Shown here one piece after another: positions 22,901-35,700 of a stretch of 64,000 nt of DNA (positions within the stretch are counted from its first letter, which is position 1; every line of letters starts with the position of its first letter). Location: the NCBI GenBank assembly GCA_029747585.1, contig JAPEVF010000077.1:56952-120951 (forward strand). The letters run 5' to 3'. This DNA comes from Pleurotus djamor. Taxonomy: Eukaryota; Basidiomycota; Agaricomycetes; Agaricales; Pleurotaceae. The position numbers and the translations under genes are program-made. The notes under the pieces were generated by a model that saw nothing but the letters and a program-made list of their open reading frames with translations, ran no database searches and was not told the origin of the DNA.

Positions 22901-24384
22901 GAAACAACCGATACCATTGCACAGGTCGTGGCTCCGATGCTTCGAAAGTTCCTTACTTCGCCATTGAAACCACTCTCGTTCCCACACATGCGTTCTTGGG
23001 ACCATCCGAAGGCGACCTTGGTCACAGGTACAACTGGCGCTCTCGGTTCCCATCTACTGCAGCGTTTGGTCAAATCGCAAGTGGTCAAAACTATCTATTG
23101 CTTGAATAGACGTCAATCAATCCCCGTCGCTCGAAGGCAGAGGGAAGGGCTTCGTCGTGCTGGAATACCAGAATCCGTAGCTGATTCTCCTAAAGTTGTC
23201 TTCATTGATTATGAGCCCGACCTTCCAATGATGGGGTTGGACAGCGGCACAATCAACACAGTACGTTGGTTGCGTATGGTCTTGAACCGGCCCTCTTGAA
23301 AATATCCTTATAGCTCCGGTCGCGCGTCACGCAAATTGTCCATAATGGTAACATCTCGTTTGATGTCTTCTAATCACTGCCACTGACCGCGCTCGTTCGC
23401 AGCTTGGAAGTCGGACTTTTCTTCAAACTTGACTTTCTATGAGGATATTCTAGCGACCACCCGCTCCCTGTTGAACATTGCATGCACTTCTCAATTGTGT
23501 GCGCCGCCATCTTTCTTCTTCGTCAGTTCGATCGGAGTGTGTCAATGTTGGTTCCCTTGACGTCGTATTTGTTTCCGACTCGCTCTAATACTCCCCACTC
23601 ACAGATGCCAGAAGCCGAGTTCCCGTAGCAGAAGAGTTCATCTCTGAAGAGTCGCTTAACTCACACACCGACGTGAAGATTGTAGACAAGTCTGGTTATA
23701 TTCAGTCTAAGTGGGTCGCTGAAGAACTCGTACGTAGAGTGGGCGAAGATTTTGGTTTTCGAACTTGCGTTATCCGCGCGGGAGTGCTATCGGGTGCGAG
23801 TAACGGCAGCTGGGATACGTCTCAGTGGTTCCCTTCGTTGGTGAAGTCAGCACTTTATCTGAAGTGTCTTCCGACTGGCCAAGATGTAGGTACCTGAGCG
23901 TCCTTCAAAGGTGTTTCCTGATTCCTTTTTGTAGACGATAACTTGGATTCCAATAGACACAGCGGCCGATGTCATCGTCGAGGTCATGGAAACCTCTGTA
24001 TCGGGCGTGATACATGTCGTCCATCCTCGTCCAACGATGTGGTCATCAGTCATTGCAGAGTTTGCTGATGCCCTGGACGTCCCTCTTGTCGCTTATGATC
24101 GGTGGTTCAAGCTTCTCGAACAAGATACAATTAACCCAAGCCCTCCTTCCCATCCATCCTTTGGTCCCTTCAATCCAGCGATCCCACTACTTGATTTCTT
24201 CAGACAGGCCTTCGAGACCCCACGTATTCCCGTCGAAGGATTAGGCCTCACGGCTTTGGTAGAAACCCGTCGAGGACAAGCACACTCTTTGTCTCTGCGA
24301 AATCCTGATCTGGCTCGCTTGGGTCGGGACGACGCTAAGAACTGGCTAGCGCATTGGCGGGCTGCTGGCTTCCTGCCTGGGTAG
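16991..24384 (+). CDS. Polyketide synthase with C-terminal thioester reductase, 5' truncated
   Basis: This is a multidomain enzyme that builds and reductively releases a polyketide. Readable order: ketosynthase (from ASMVANRVSYHLD; active Cys in DTACSS at 17080, His motifs HGTGT and GNVGHTE), acyltransferase (FSGQGPQH; GHSAGE, Ser at 18719), dehydratase (AEHGIRQQPAMP and HPAIIDACIH), a structural region, ketoreductase (IGGLSVLGLH, SSISALFG, QSAYAAS), carrier protein (FGLDSISASRL, Ser at 22754) and an NAD-binding_4 thioester reductase (VTGTTGALGSHLLQRL; Tyr and Lys in YIQSK). About fifteen short introns join in phase. No methyltransferase or enoylreductase is recognised. The first 150 or so ketosynthase residues are absent: upstream is a stop at 16978 and then repeats. 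Either the gene is truncated or its first exons lie elsewhere. The reductase suggests aldehyde or alcohol release. Confidence 0.92.
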
Positions 24385-25172
24385 AGTACTTACATGTATC
24401 GAGTTGATTATTCTACTCCATCTGCTAGTGGGACTGCGCCACATGAATGAATTTGGAGTGGGATACAAGGCTGTCCCGATCCCGCCTGGGGTAAAGGAGG
24501 AATCACCGAACACCATCAGTTTCCATCGCCTTTGACACACCTGATCCAAGTGCCATTATACAAAATCAACGAACAACGAAGATTTTTCTTTGATTCCGAT
24601 CCTTGTTCCAAGTAACTCGGGACTTTGGGGTTCATGAGTCTTGATTCAACGATTGATGCAAGTGATCATGATGAATGACGAGGTGACGGCGAATTGAATT
24701 TTCTGCGGTGTGAAGATCTTGGCCCTCCTCATCATGCATCAACGTCTATTGGAGCGCGAGACTATTTTTAGGCCACGGCTTCGGAGTTTGCTCGGCACTC
24801 TGGTATCAACGTTCTCGTCGGTGACTCAAGCCCACGCTCCTCACGGTGGTCCGCCATCCAGCCATCAAACCAGCTCAAGTGGCTCTTCTCCGATGCGGCC
24901 ATGCTATTTTCAGTTGAGAACATGATGGTCCAGTTTGTCCCAGCTGGTCGCCTTTCCCCCAATTCTTGTATTCTTCCTTATCAGACCTGTCACTGCAAGC
25001 TCTCCAATCAAGCCGCCTCTGAATCAGCATCGCTCTCTGATTCTTTGAGCTCAATAGTAGTCTTGCTTCACATAATTAGCGACAATCTAGATGCGAAACC
25101 AGACCGGCGATGCTTAAAGGGAGCCCGGTTGCGTAGGATATTACGATCCTGCTGAACCCATCCTCCACCCGG
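24385..25172. other. Intergenic region
   Basis: No coding frame with recognisable motifs was seen between the PKS stop and the membrane-protein gene. It probably contains the PKS 3' end and the next promoter. Confidence 0.45.
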
Positions 25173-26897
25173 CATGTCACTGACACCCAAACCTACTGAC
25201 GCTGACTGTCAACCCTTCGGTCACCTCTATTCGGAACTTTTGTGGGTGCTCTTGCTTCCCACAAACTAGGTCGTAAGTCGCTCAACTGAAAGTCGCCCCA
25301 TAGGTTAGGTCCGCTGGTACGAGACATGCGGAATACCGTGCAATATTGCACATGTTGATTTGCAGTACCGCCAGGCTCTTGGGTACATGTTCGGTTGCCT
25401 TATATTCGGCATGCTCGTGGTTCAGATGTGTAAGCTAGCCCCCCGTACTCAGCACTTCTTCTTCTCAATATAGCCCTTTTGTAGTCTGGTACCACGTCAA
25501 TTTTCCAAAGGATCTGCTCGCCATTCGCGTCGTCGGTTAGTATACCCACGCCCTATCTCAATTATCACAACCGCATTGATGCTATCCGACAGTCTGGGTA
25601 TCATTTATCCTTTCATTTGCCTTTACTCTGGCGAGCTGCGCTGCTGTTTGGGGTCAATTTGGACAGGGATGGGGGATATGTGATGTGCTCGTTCACTTCG
25701 ATCGTTCATGGGCAACTTTTCCTCCATTCAACTCCCTTCGTGAGTGCCCTCCCATATGCCTACCTTCCACTTCTAATAAAGGTTTATTGGCCCGGCCCTG
25801 TAGTGGGGATGATAACACAACTCTTCTTTGCTTGGCGAATACACCAACTCCTCAAGCACCCATGGATTTCCATTCTCATATGCTTTGTGAGTGAGGACAT
25901 TCCTTCGGAGGGTTCTTCATCCGACCACCATAACAGCCAGCCCTCCTCCAATGCGCTGTGTCGTTTTACTATGACATATATGTAAGCCCCACTCCAACTC
26001 TCGATTCCCTGCTTCTGAAAATCCTCATTACTCTCATGCGCTACAGATCATGACCAATGGTGTGACTTACCTTGCCCTGCTATCTCGGTCAACCTATGTC
26101 TATGTACGGCGGAACCTGCATTCGTTCAGCACTGCTTGCTGAACAGCCTGTCGATGGTAGATATGGCTCATCGCAAGTCTCGTCAGCGATCTGGTTATCA
26201 CTGCAAGTATGTTATATATCGTAAGTTCAATGTGGCTTCAATGGAGACGGTACTACTCTAATTCGCTTCCTCATCACCAAAACATATAGCTCATTAAAGC
26301 ACGGAACGAGACCCACTTCAAACCCACGCTGGCCATGCTCAGTAACATCATTAAATACACTGTTGAGGCTGGGCTTATCACATCAGTTTGGGCTATTGTA
26401 CACCTCGTTCTCTGGGCGAAGACGCCAACCAAGGGGTTTCATCTCTTTTTGTAAGCCCCCCTGTTTCCCTTTACCTCTTTCAATCAGTGACCTACGATCC
26501 TCATAGTTTCGTGACCCGAGGGCGATTGTAAGAGAGCCCCGCCCTAAGCTACTAACAGATGGTCTTGACCTCTCCTCACTAGATACGCGAATTGGCTACT
26601 TACCACACTTAACGCGAGATCCTATGTCTCTCGGACTTCACGTCATGTTGTCGATGTGTCTAGATCGCAGACTCGACCCACATTTTGGTCTGGTATTCCA
26701 TCATCCGGCAGTCCAAAGCTTGCAGGGAGACTGGATACCAAAATTAATGTCAACACAAGCACAGAGGTCCACTACGATGAAGCCAATGAACTGGATGACA
26801 TAGTACCTGTGCGTCTCCCCTGTCTTACATTTCTCTTCTTCTCTGAGAATCTTTGCGACGCCAGAAGTCTAAGGCATCTTCCGCCACTCAAAGCTAA
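25173..26897 (+). CDS. DUF6534-like multi-pass membrane protein
   Basis: This is an uncharacterised fungal membrane protein with about seven hydrophobic segments spread over several short exons: FGTFVGALASHKLG, ALGYMFGCLIFGMLVVQM, WYHVNFPKDLLAIRVV, VWVSFILSFAFTLASC, a segment with TQLFFAWRIHQLL, and a last block with NIIKYTVEAGLITSVWAIVH. ANWLLTTLNAR then leads into a polar tail. This order matches the basidiomycete proteins with a C-terminal DUF6534 domain, whose function is not known. The last exon ends KSKASSATQS at the stop 26895-26897. The first exon is uncertain: the ATG at 25173 is out of frame with the first helix unless another intron is used. It lies between the PKS and an FAD monooxygenase on the same strand. 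Confidence 0.6.
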
Positions 26898-27365
26898 AAA
26901 AAAATATTAGGTGTACTTATACTACGACGTGCGGCTCTTTCGATTCTGTCTCGTAGATGTTGTTATATGAACATGTGTCATGTCATGGTCCAATCAGCGA
27001 ACTGCCGACAATTGTGGGCGTTATCATACTGGTGAGAGATTCCGTTGATCCAAATTAACCAGGTACTCGTTCTCGGTAGTATGAGGCTCGGGCACTCGGT
27101 AAGCACTAGCGACTAGCACTTATTATCGATTCCATTTCAACGTTCACGTTCCTCTTCCCCCCCCTCAAACTCACCGATTTTACTCTGGTTTTAGGGATAA
27201 TCGTTGCCCATATGCGCCCTCATGGCCCTACTTGGCCCTACGCAGGGAGGGTTTCCTGGCGGTGTTCTCATGCCATGACCGAGAGCGAGCTTCACTGAGT
27301 ATTTATGCGTAGTCGAAGTCGCGCTGAGGTGGGTATCGACAACCTTGAACCCGCTCCCCTCACTC
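26898..27365. other. Intergenic region
   Basis: This is the promoter side of the FAD monooxygenase. A short direct repeat TGGCCCTAC occurs twice near 27224-27242. No other supported feature was seen. Confidence 0.4.
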
Positions 27366-29536
27366 ATGTCCTCACAACTCCCCATTCTGATCGTACGTTG
27401 CCCTGCCCCGTACTTAATCTATTCTTATTTTAATGGTTCCAATAGGTCGGTGCAGGCCCCGCTGGGCTTATTTCAGCCCTCTCACTGGCTCAGAATGGTA
27501 TTCAGGTTCGAATCATCGATAAGGCCGACACATTCCATGTTGGCTCTCGAGGTTTTGGTATACAGGTATTGATATCCCTGTTTCTTCATTGCCTGTCCCA
27601 TATTGACCCGAATTTACTTTTGAACAGCCACGCACTTTCGAATTCTTCGAGACGATGGGCCTTGGGGGTGATATGCACAAGCTGGCGACCCCCATCCCCA
27701 CTATGAGAGCTTATAAGTTGCCAGGAGGGACGGTCCCGGTGAAGACATGGGATTTGTATCAGAAGGGATCGATTTGGCCTGATCGACCCTTTGTATGTTG
27801 AATGCTTTTCTCAAAACGCAACGGCTTACTCAAGTCACTGTCTCACAGGCAAACGGAGCGTGCATTAGCCAGGACGCTTTGGAAGATGTCTTACGCCAAC
27901 ACTTAACCAAGCACAAGATTGCAGTTGAGCTCAACAAGGGACTCGTCGCTATTGACCAGACCTCGGAGGAGGTTATTGCCACTTTGGCAACATTCACAAA
28001 CGGACAGCCTACTTCTGAAGAAGAGGTAGTCCGTGCCCAGTACCTCATTGGCTCCGATGGAGGTAGAGGTATGTACGACACGGAGAAAAGGGTCTATCAT
28101 GGCTTATGTTGGTGTAGGTGCTACCCGAAAGCTCCTCGGGTTAACCTTCCAAGGGGAGACTCGCGACACCGACGGAATGGTTTGGGGAGATGTCCAGATA
28201 AGCGGCCTCACAAGCGATGTGAGTTTCTTTCCCTCGAAGAGTGACTAGTGAAGGCGTGAACTCAGGCTTTCTTGTGCACTACATAGTACTGGCATATCTG
28301 GGGTAAACCTGACCACTTTACGTATGTGCTTCATGTCTTCGATCGACTCGGAAACCTGACCTGAGTGATTAGGGTTATGGCACGTCCCCTGAGTCCCAAT
28401 GGTGACAAGTTTGGCCTTGGAATTACAGGGCAAAACTTCGATCCCGTTGAGCTTTCCGATCCTAGCAAGGCCGTTGACTTCATTCGTCGCGAAACGGGTC
28501 GAACGGATCTGGAATTCGGTGACTGGAGTTGGATATCCTACTACAAGTGAGTTGATAAAGTTGAAAGGCGATTTTCCCCCTGAAGCCCCTACAGGCCGAA
28601 CATGCGAATGGTGAACAAGTTCCAGGAAGGTCGTGCGTTTGTAGTCGGAGGTAAGTCGGCCAGCTATCTCAATGGATTGATGTTGACTACTTTCATTCGT
28701 AGACTCAGCCCATGTCCACTCTCCCACTGGAGGTCAGGGCCTAAATTGTAGCGTACAAGACGCTGTAAGTGGTCCCTTTTCTTCGTCGTGGAAATCATTC
28801 GTATAAACCATTTGATGCTTAGTCCAATTTGTCCTGGAAGCTTGCTCTTGTCCTAAAAGGGCTCGCATCTCCTTCCTTGTTAGCAACCTACAACGAAGAG
28901 CGGCTACCCGTCATTACCCAGATGCTCCATGCCACCACGCAACTCTATACTCATACCGTTGCGCAAGCAAAGCCTGTAGAAGTGGAAAGTGCTCAGGACC
29001 TAGCGGATCATGAGAACAAGTCGGGCTGGTTCAAATGGCGAAACAGCGCTTTGGAGATGTATGGGATCAACTACCGATTTAGCAGCATCGTCTTGGACGA
29101 ACGCGATCCACGTCCAAGGAACTCGGAGGACCTGATCGCACACGCGTACTCTGGATACGAAGGGCGTGGGTCTCTGTGTGCTGGAGACCGCGCCCCTGAT
29201 GTTCCCGGTCTCCGCGTTGAAGGTGACCAGGAGATGACACTGCTCAAGTTATTGAAGCCCAGTCTCCACACAATTATCGTGTTCTCCGAAGAGTCGAGCA
29301 TCTTCCATGATGCAACTAAGCACCTCAACTCTCTTGCCCAAGTTTTCCATGTCGTCAACGACGGTGAACCTGCAGGTCGCAAAATCGTGGACCCAGGAAG
29401 TCATGCTCGGCGATCTTTCTTGGTGGGGGAGACCGCTACAGTGGCCATTATAATTCGCCCTGATTCATTTATTGGCGCATACGCACAAAGCTCAGAGGGA
29501 GTCCAGTTGTATTTTTCCAAGCTTCTACGTAGTTAG
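27366..29536 (+). CDS. FAD-dependent monooxygenase, phenol 2-monooxygenase type
   Basis: This is a flavoprotein hydroxylase of the PheA/TfdB group, which uses NAD(P)H and O2 to hydroxylate aromatic or polyketide-like substrates. The true ATG is 27366 (MSSQLPILI). A first intron leads to VGAGPAGLISALSLAQNG, the GxGxxG dinucleotide fold. RGFGIQPRTFEFFE and the DG motif LIGSDGGRG follow, then the second FAD motif FVVGDSAHVHSPTGGQGLN. The C-terminal third (from SLCAGDRAPDVPGLRV) has the thioredoxin-like fold found at the end of phenol hydroxylases. Introns are short and in phase, and the frame is intact to TAG 29534-29536. Its position downstream of the PKS on the same strand suggests, but does not prove, a tailoring role. 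Confidence 0.9.
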
Positions 29537-29730
29537 GCGGAGTGCGCTCTTAGGAGCCGGTAGGGGTGACTCCTTTGTGTAATACTCCCACGACAACAAT
29601 TTAGAGAAATGACTTGGGCTGACAACAATTTCGCGGTTCCGAAAACCCTGCTATCCCAGTTCTTCTATTCAAGCTGCCTCGAAAAGTAACTCTTGCCAAA
29701 CTACGAGCAAAGGACTTGGATGTCGACGCG

Positions 29731-32700
29731 ATGAGTCGTAGCGCAATCGAGTCGTGGACCGCGTCTACCGAATCTGTCCAGGAGTATGATGATCTTGACG
29801 ATGTCCATGAATCCTGGCAAAGGGATCGTGTTCTCAAGGAGTGGACCTGGGCCATGCAAGTAGCCCATCAAAGGCTTGCAACTAGCAAGACGAGACCGCG
29901 CATACGCTTTCTTAAAGAGGAACTTTTAATTCTTGCAAAGCATGCTGGTATGGACCAGCTTGTCCCTTCAATTCTCCGACGTTCATGATCCTGCTATTTT
30001 TACAGATCTCAACCTATCGCAGACGCTAGACATATTCAAGCTATTGACCGAGACATATCCAAGGTATTCCGATTCGACATCAAGGGATGCGGTGGAGGAA
30101 GTGGGCATGGAATTGGTTCGGAGGGACGAAGTTCGGGGAACACCACAGGGTCCTGAAGATGAAGAGAAAATGGGGGTCACAGAGCAAATTTTGGGCTGGA
30201 TGTCTGTTGAGGTCAACCGCCTGTCGAAAGGCTCCCCTGCGTCGTCGAACGTCTTCGTGCTTCTCAGCTGGTCCTGTGGGATATACGCCGTTTGCTTGAA
30301 GGCCAACCCCGATTTCACGCGTTCGCAGTCTTGGACAAGACTTGTGACATGCATGGCTCTGCTTTTTGATCTGCTCCTGGACTCGGGACACGCGAAGCAT
30401 TCTCTGGTTCATAGTGCCTATGTTCGCGTGCGTCGTGCTATCCGGAATGTGCGTGTGTTCTTTCCGGAGATTTGACGTTCAAGGTACTGACGCAACACAG
30501 GTTTCTGGGCAACTTCCCGATCTCTTAGATTCCCTAATTTCCCAATCAAAAGTCAGTCTTCGTCCCATTCCACTTTTGTGTACCGCGTTGGACGTGCTGG
30601 TGCGCTTGAAAAATGTGAAAGATCTGCCTCACGAGAGATTGTCACCGGAGAGAAAGGTGCGTGGGCATGTAGCCCCTGCTTTTCCTCACTGAAGTGAACA
30701 TAGATAGCAATCCTCAATGTCTACGCAAGCTTGGTTTTATTGTCGAAAACTGCGGTTCCCAGTCATATTGTAGTAGGTCGCCAGCTGTGTCCGACTTATC
30801 TACTATACTCATCTTCAATCCAGAAATCCTTCCGTGACTTCATTGAATACTTTGTGAACTCTGATGACCTCGCGACCACGGTCATACCGACAATTGAGAA
30901 AGCCTTGCTGCGTTCCCCCGAGATATCCCTATCCAGTGAGATTCCACGCCTCCCTTTGCCCACTAGACCCTATCCATTGATTTCCTTCCTTCAGTCATTT
31001 CATCATTCTTCGTGGCATACGCCCACCCGTTGACCAAAGATGAACTCCGTCGTGTCTTAGTCCCAACGATCAGCGCGTCGAAGTCGAGCAATGCCGTTGT
31101 CCGCGCGTGTTCGGTCGATCTTTTCAAGGCGCTAATGAAGGATAGCCTTGAAGAATCGTGCCTGGAACTTGCTGCTGTTGACCTCCTCGCCCTACCCAAG
31201 TCCAGCAAATCTGCAGGTCCTGATCATAGAGTTGCCCTCTACTCGATGCTTTCTTACGTCCGTCCGTCGTTAACCGCCTCGAAATCGATCATCCAAGATG
31301 CCGTACCTTTACTGGCCAAAGAAACCAGCGACGCAGCTATCTCTGCTTTGGCGGTAGCTCTTCCTTCCCATCTAGCACATTTACTCTCCAACAATGAGGC
31401 GGTCCCAGCCCAGGCCACGGCCTTGATAGTGAAGGAGATGAATAATACGAAGCCAGTCATCAGACTTGCATTCTGTTCGCTCTCAGGTGGTGCTTTGTTA
31501 GGGTCGGCCAATTTCGAGACAGAGGCCGGCCTTACCTTCGCGAAGGCATTACTTCCCGCCTTTGAAAATATCTTGAAGACGATTGCAAATAACCCTCTCA
31601 ATGCTAGTCCTACTGAAGGTTACATCGCCGTTGCTTGTCTACTTGGACCAATCCACGCTTGCAGTCAATTCAGTAAACACGCTTTTGTTTCATCGGCCGT
31701 TCGACGCACGTTGATGGACCCCTCATGTTCTAGCCGATTCCATCTCCAAAAATGCAACTATTCAGTCCCTATTTTCAAGCAGTGTGAAACCTTCCTTTTT
31801 AGTTTGGGACAAAGTTTACCAGAAGGTTTCCGATCCCAAGGATGAACACTGGCTCCTGAAAGCTGTAGCCGTTGCGTTGCCTTACTTTCACAAAGAATTG
31901 AACAAGAGTGAACTGTTCCGGTCAGTACCCATAGAGCTTCTACGAGGTCGAGCTAATCAAAAGCTTCCAGGACACAGCTCGGTCTCGTGTTTGTCCATCT
32001 CGCCGTCCAGAGTACTTCTTATGACTTGAGAAACGATGTACTCATAACAATCGCTTCGCTTTCCGCCCGCTTCCCCAAGCTCACTGCAACTATCATCCGC
32101 GATGCATTGATTTCTTTCCTTTCCTCTGGTATCCCTTCGATCAAATCTTCGTCCGCTGAGACGTCCGATGTGTCGTGGAACAAGCATGGCCGCCTTTCCT
32201 CGCTTATCCTCTCCTCTCTCAGTCCCTCTGATAAAGGTAGCTCTGAAGATGCAGAGGAAGCGCTCGTCCAATCACTGATCATTGCGCATCATGAACTGCT
32301 TTGTACGTTTACAAACGCCTCTCACATGTCGGACTTAGTTTGCTTAGACTCACTGCATCGCCAGGCGAACCCTCTCGGCAAATATGGATTGAACTATGCC
32401 AGAAGGCGCAAGTAGACCCCTTAAACCTCGTCAACAAGCACTCTGACACTTTGCTGAAGCATATCCTCTCCGCATCAACTTCTTTGACCAAAGTAAGGGC
32501 TTCGTTCAGGTCCTGACACCGAATGCTTATTCCCGGGCAGTATGGGTTTAGCGATGCTTGCTACCGCGCCATTACCACGCTTACCTTCATCTCACCTGCG
32601 GATATCGTTCCCAAGCTCATTGTGCAACTTCAAAGTGACCTTGACCCCATTCCAATCCAAAATCTGACGGATCTAGACTTTGGAGTATGGGGTACTCCGG

Positions 32701-35700
32701 AAGGCACCACATACATCGATGGTAGTTTCTTATCCTAAATGTCAATGACCACTTATTGATGTCGTTGTAGTGTTAGCAACGAAGAAAGACGATGAACCAG
32801 TCAAGAAAGGGAAGGGCGCTAAAATGGCACAATGGGAAGCTGATGTTCGAAAATCCTTAGCCAACAAAAAGCCCGCCAACGGTTCATTGTCCAAGCAAGA
32901 TCAAGTAGCTGTCCAGGCCCAACTTGAAAAAGAGCAAAAAATCCGTCAAGCTGTCTTGGCCATCAAAGTCAACCTTGAACGCGGACTACATATCATCCAC
33001 AGTCTCGTCGATGTTAACCCTAGCGAGTTTAATCCGTACATCTCCGCTGTTGCTGCACTCTTGGTTGATGGCGCTTTGGACAAGGGTGCGGTTCTTGTCG
33101 GCCAAAAGGCGTTTGATGCTTACATGGTGTGTTGGGATTTAACTCTACCATGAATTTCGTTGAATCTGGGATTTTGCAGGACTTGTCCAAGTGCTGCTCA
33201 GACCGGTTGGGGACTTTCAAGCAATGGGTCGGAGTTGCTTCTCTGCGCTGTTTGGAGAAGTCCGTCCCCGAAGACCTTCAGGCTGAGCCTGCGGATGGTG
33301 AGGGTTTCTTATCCTGCTCAATCCCTTCAATATCTAAAGTGTCCTAGCCTTGGTTATCAGGGTCCTATATCGTCTACGCACACTTTCAGAGCAAGCTCCA
33401 TTCGACGCGGCCACGTTCTCGTACACCTTTCCTCTTATCCATCAAGTCTTCCAGAAGGGTGGGATCAGTCCAGTCGATAGCGACAACGCGCTTGAGCAGA
33501 TCAAACTTGCACTTGACTTCGTGCGATTCCATTGTGGCGAATGTGAGTGCTCTTTCCGAGCACCCAGTATTCCCATTCATTAGTATAACCCAAGTTGGCG
33601 AGCCTACGTTCCCAAGAAAGCAAGTCGCATCCGATCTCTTACACATCATAAAGAACCAACCCAAGCTCGCTAAGGAGGCTTCTTCGACCTTGGTCGATCT
33701 CGGTGAAAGCACCCACGTCAATGTCACTGCCGATGAACTGGACGTTCTGGTGAAAGGAACGCTTTCCCAGGAATCCCACATCCGCAACGCTTGTCTCCAA
33801 ACCCTTCAGGTATGTCACCTTTCGCTTTGCCCCCTAGTTCGATGCTTACCGGTGACAGCCCTTTGATCTCACCGATTTAGACTGGTCGCCTCAGCTATGG
33901 ATAGCATGCCATGATGACGATGAGCAGAACTCTCGACTGGCTCGCCATCTTTGGGAAGACAATGGCCTCGATGTACCCGAAGCTTTCCTTACGGATCTCC
34001 TTCCTTATCTAGGTATATATAAATATACCCCTCCCAAAGTTCGACTTCCTGAAAACTTCTTTAGGCCATGATAATGCCTATACACGAAGTAGTACGGCAT
34101 CCGCTATCGCCGAGGCTGTGGAAACTTGGCCACAAAGTGTGCAGACCACCTTGGAAACCATCCAAGCTTACTACCGCGAGAAGGTGGCCATATTTCGTTT
34201 GCGCATACCATCTCTTCTCACTCCTCTTGCAGGCTAAGATTCTCGCGCCCGAATATGATGAATATGTGAGTTCTCCGTTAGACTGTGTGCGTCGAACTAA
34301 CCGAAGCACAGGGCATGCTCGTTGCGCAAAGCCTTGAGCGCTCTGACCCATGGCCAGCTCGACTAGCCGCTGGTCATACTTTCACTCTCCTGGCTCCGTT
34401 ATTCGTCGCTGAGTCTGTGGTGCCCTTCTTCAACTTCTTGGTCAACGATGGTGCACTTGGTGACACTGTTGCGGATGTACGTCGAGAGATACTCGCATCG
34501 GGGATTGCCGTCATTGACGCCCACGGCGCCTCACGATTGGCCGAACTGATTGCCATGTTCGAGGGTCACCTTGGCTCTTCATCACCTGCTACCGAAGCTG
34601 GCGACCAAATTAAAGAAGCCGTCGTGATCCTGTTTGGACGTGTGGCGAGGCATCTTGACCACACAGACCCACGTATCCCCCTTGTCGTCGCTCGTCTGAT
34701 AGCAGCGCTGAAAACGCCAGCAGAGCAGGTTCAGATTGCCGTATCTGACTGTTTAGTCCCTCTTGTGAGACTGGTAGGCACCGGCGTCTCCGAACTGATA
34801 GATAACTTGTTTGAGGAGCTATTTACCGCTCCTAAATATGCTTCCCGACGGGGAGCTGCATACGGCTTGGCAGGCGTCCTCAAAGGCACAGGGCTAGGCG
34901 GAATAAAGCAGTACAAAGTCCTTGCACGCCTGCGAGCTGCTACCGAAGATAAGAAGTCATTCGAGTCACGACAAGGCGCCATGTTTGCGTTCGAGACGTT
35001 ATCGACTACACTTGGGAGGAACTTCGAACCATACATAACCTTCGTGCTCCCCCTCCTTCTTGCTGCGTTTGGAGACTCTTCTGCAGATGTACGAGAGGCT
35101 GCTCAAGATGCGGCTCGAGTTATCATGGGCAACCTGTCTGGATATGGTCTCAAACTCATCCTCCCTTCCCTCCTTGAAGGACTGGAGGAGAAGCAATGGC
35201 GTACAAAGAAGGGTTCAATCGAACTTCTTGGTATGATGGCCTATTGCTCTCCCAAGCAACTCTCGTTATCTTTGCCCATCGTAATCCCCCAACTCACTGC
35301 GGTGTTGACCGACTCTCACGCGCAAGTGAAAAGTGCAGCGAACAAGAGTTTGAAACAATTCGGTGAAGTCATCAGCAATCCCGAAATCCAATCCTTGTCT
35401 TCGGTCCTCCTCAAAGCTATGGTAGACCCTGCGAAAATCCCTAACGCCCTCACGTCCCTCCTCAAAACCTCCTTCATGCATTATATCGACCATTCTTCCT
35501 TGGCGCTCGTAAGCTTGTCGTCTACTTTTGGCCAGTATTTATACTGATTCATGCTAGGTCGTTCCTATCATCGAAAGAGGCCTCAAGGAAAGAGGGGCTG
35601 ATACAAAGAAGAAGGCAGCTCAGATTGTTGGAAACCTTGCCTCTCTCACAGATTCAAAAGACTTCGTGCCATATCTCGATACCCTGTTACCCTTGGTCCA

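Noticed and set aside
28245..28727. 160-codon frame opposite the FAD monooxygenase
   Set aside because: It is a shadow of a well-supported spliced gene on the plus strand.
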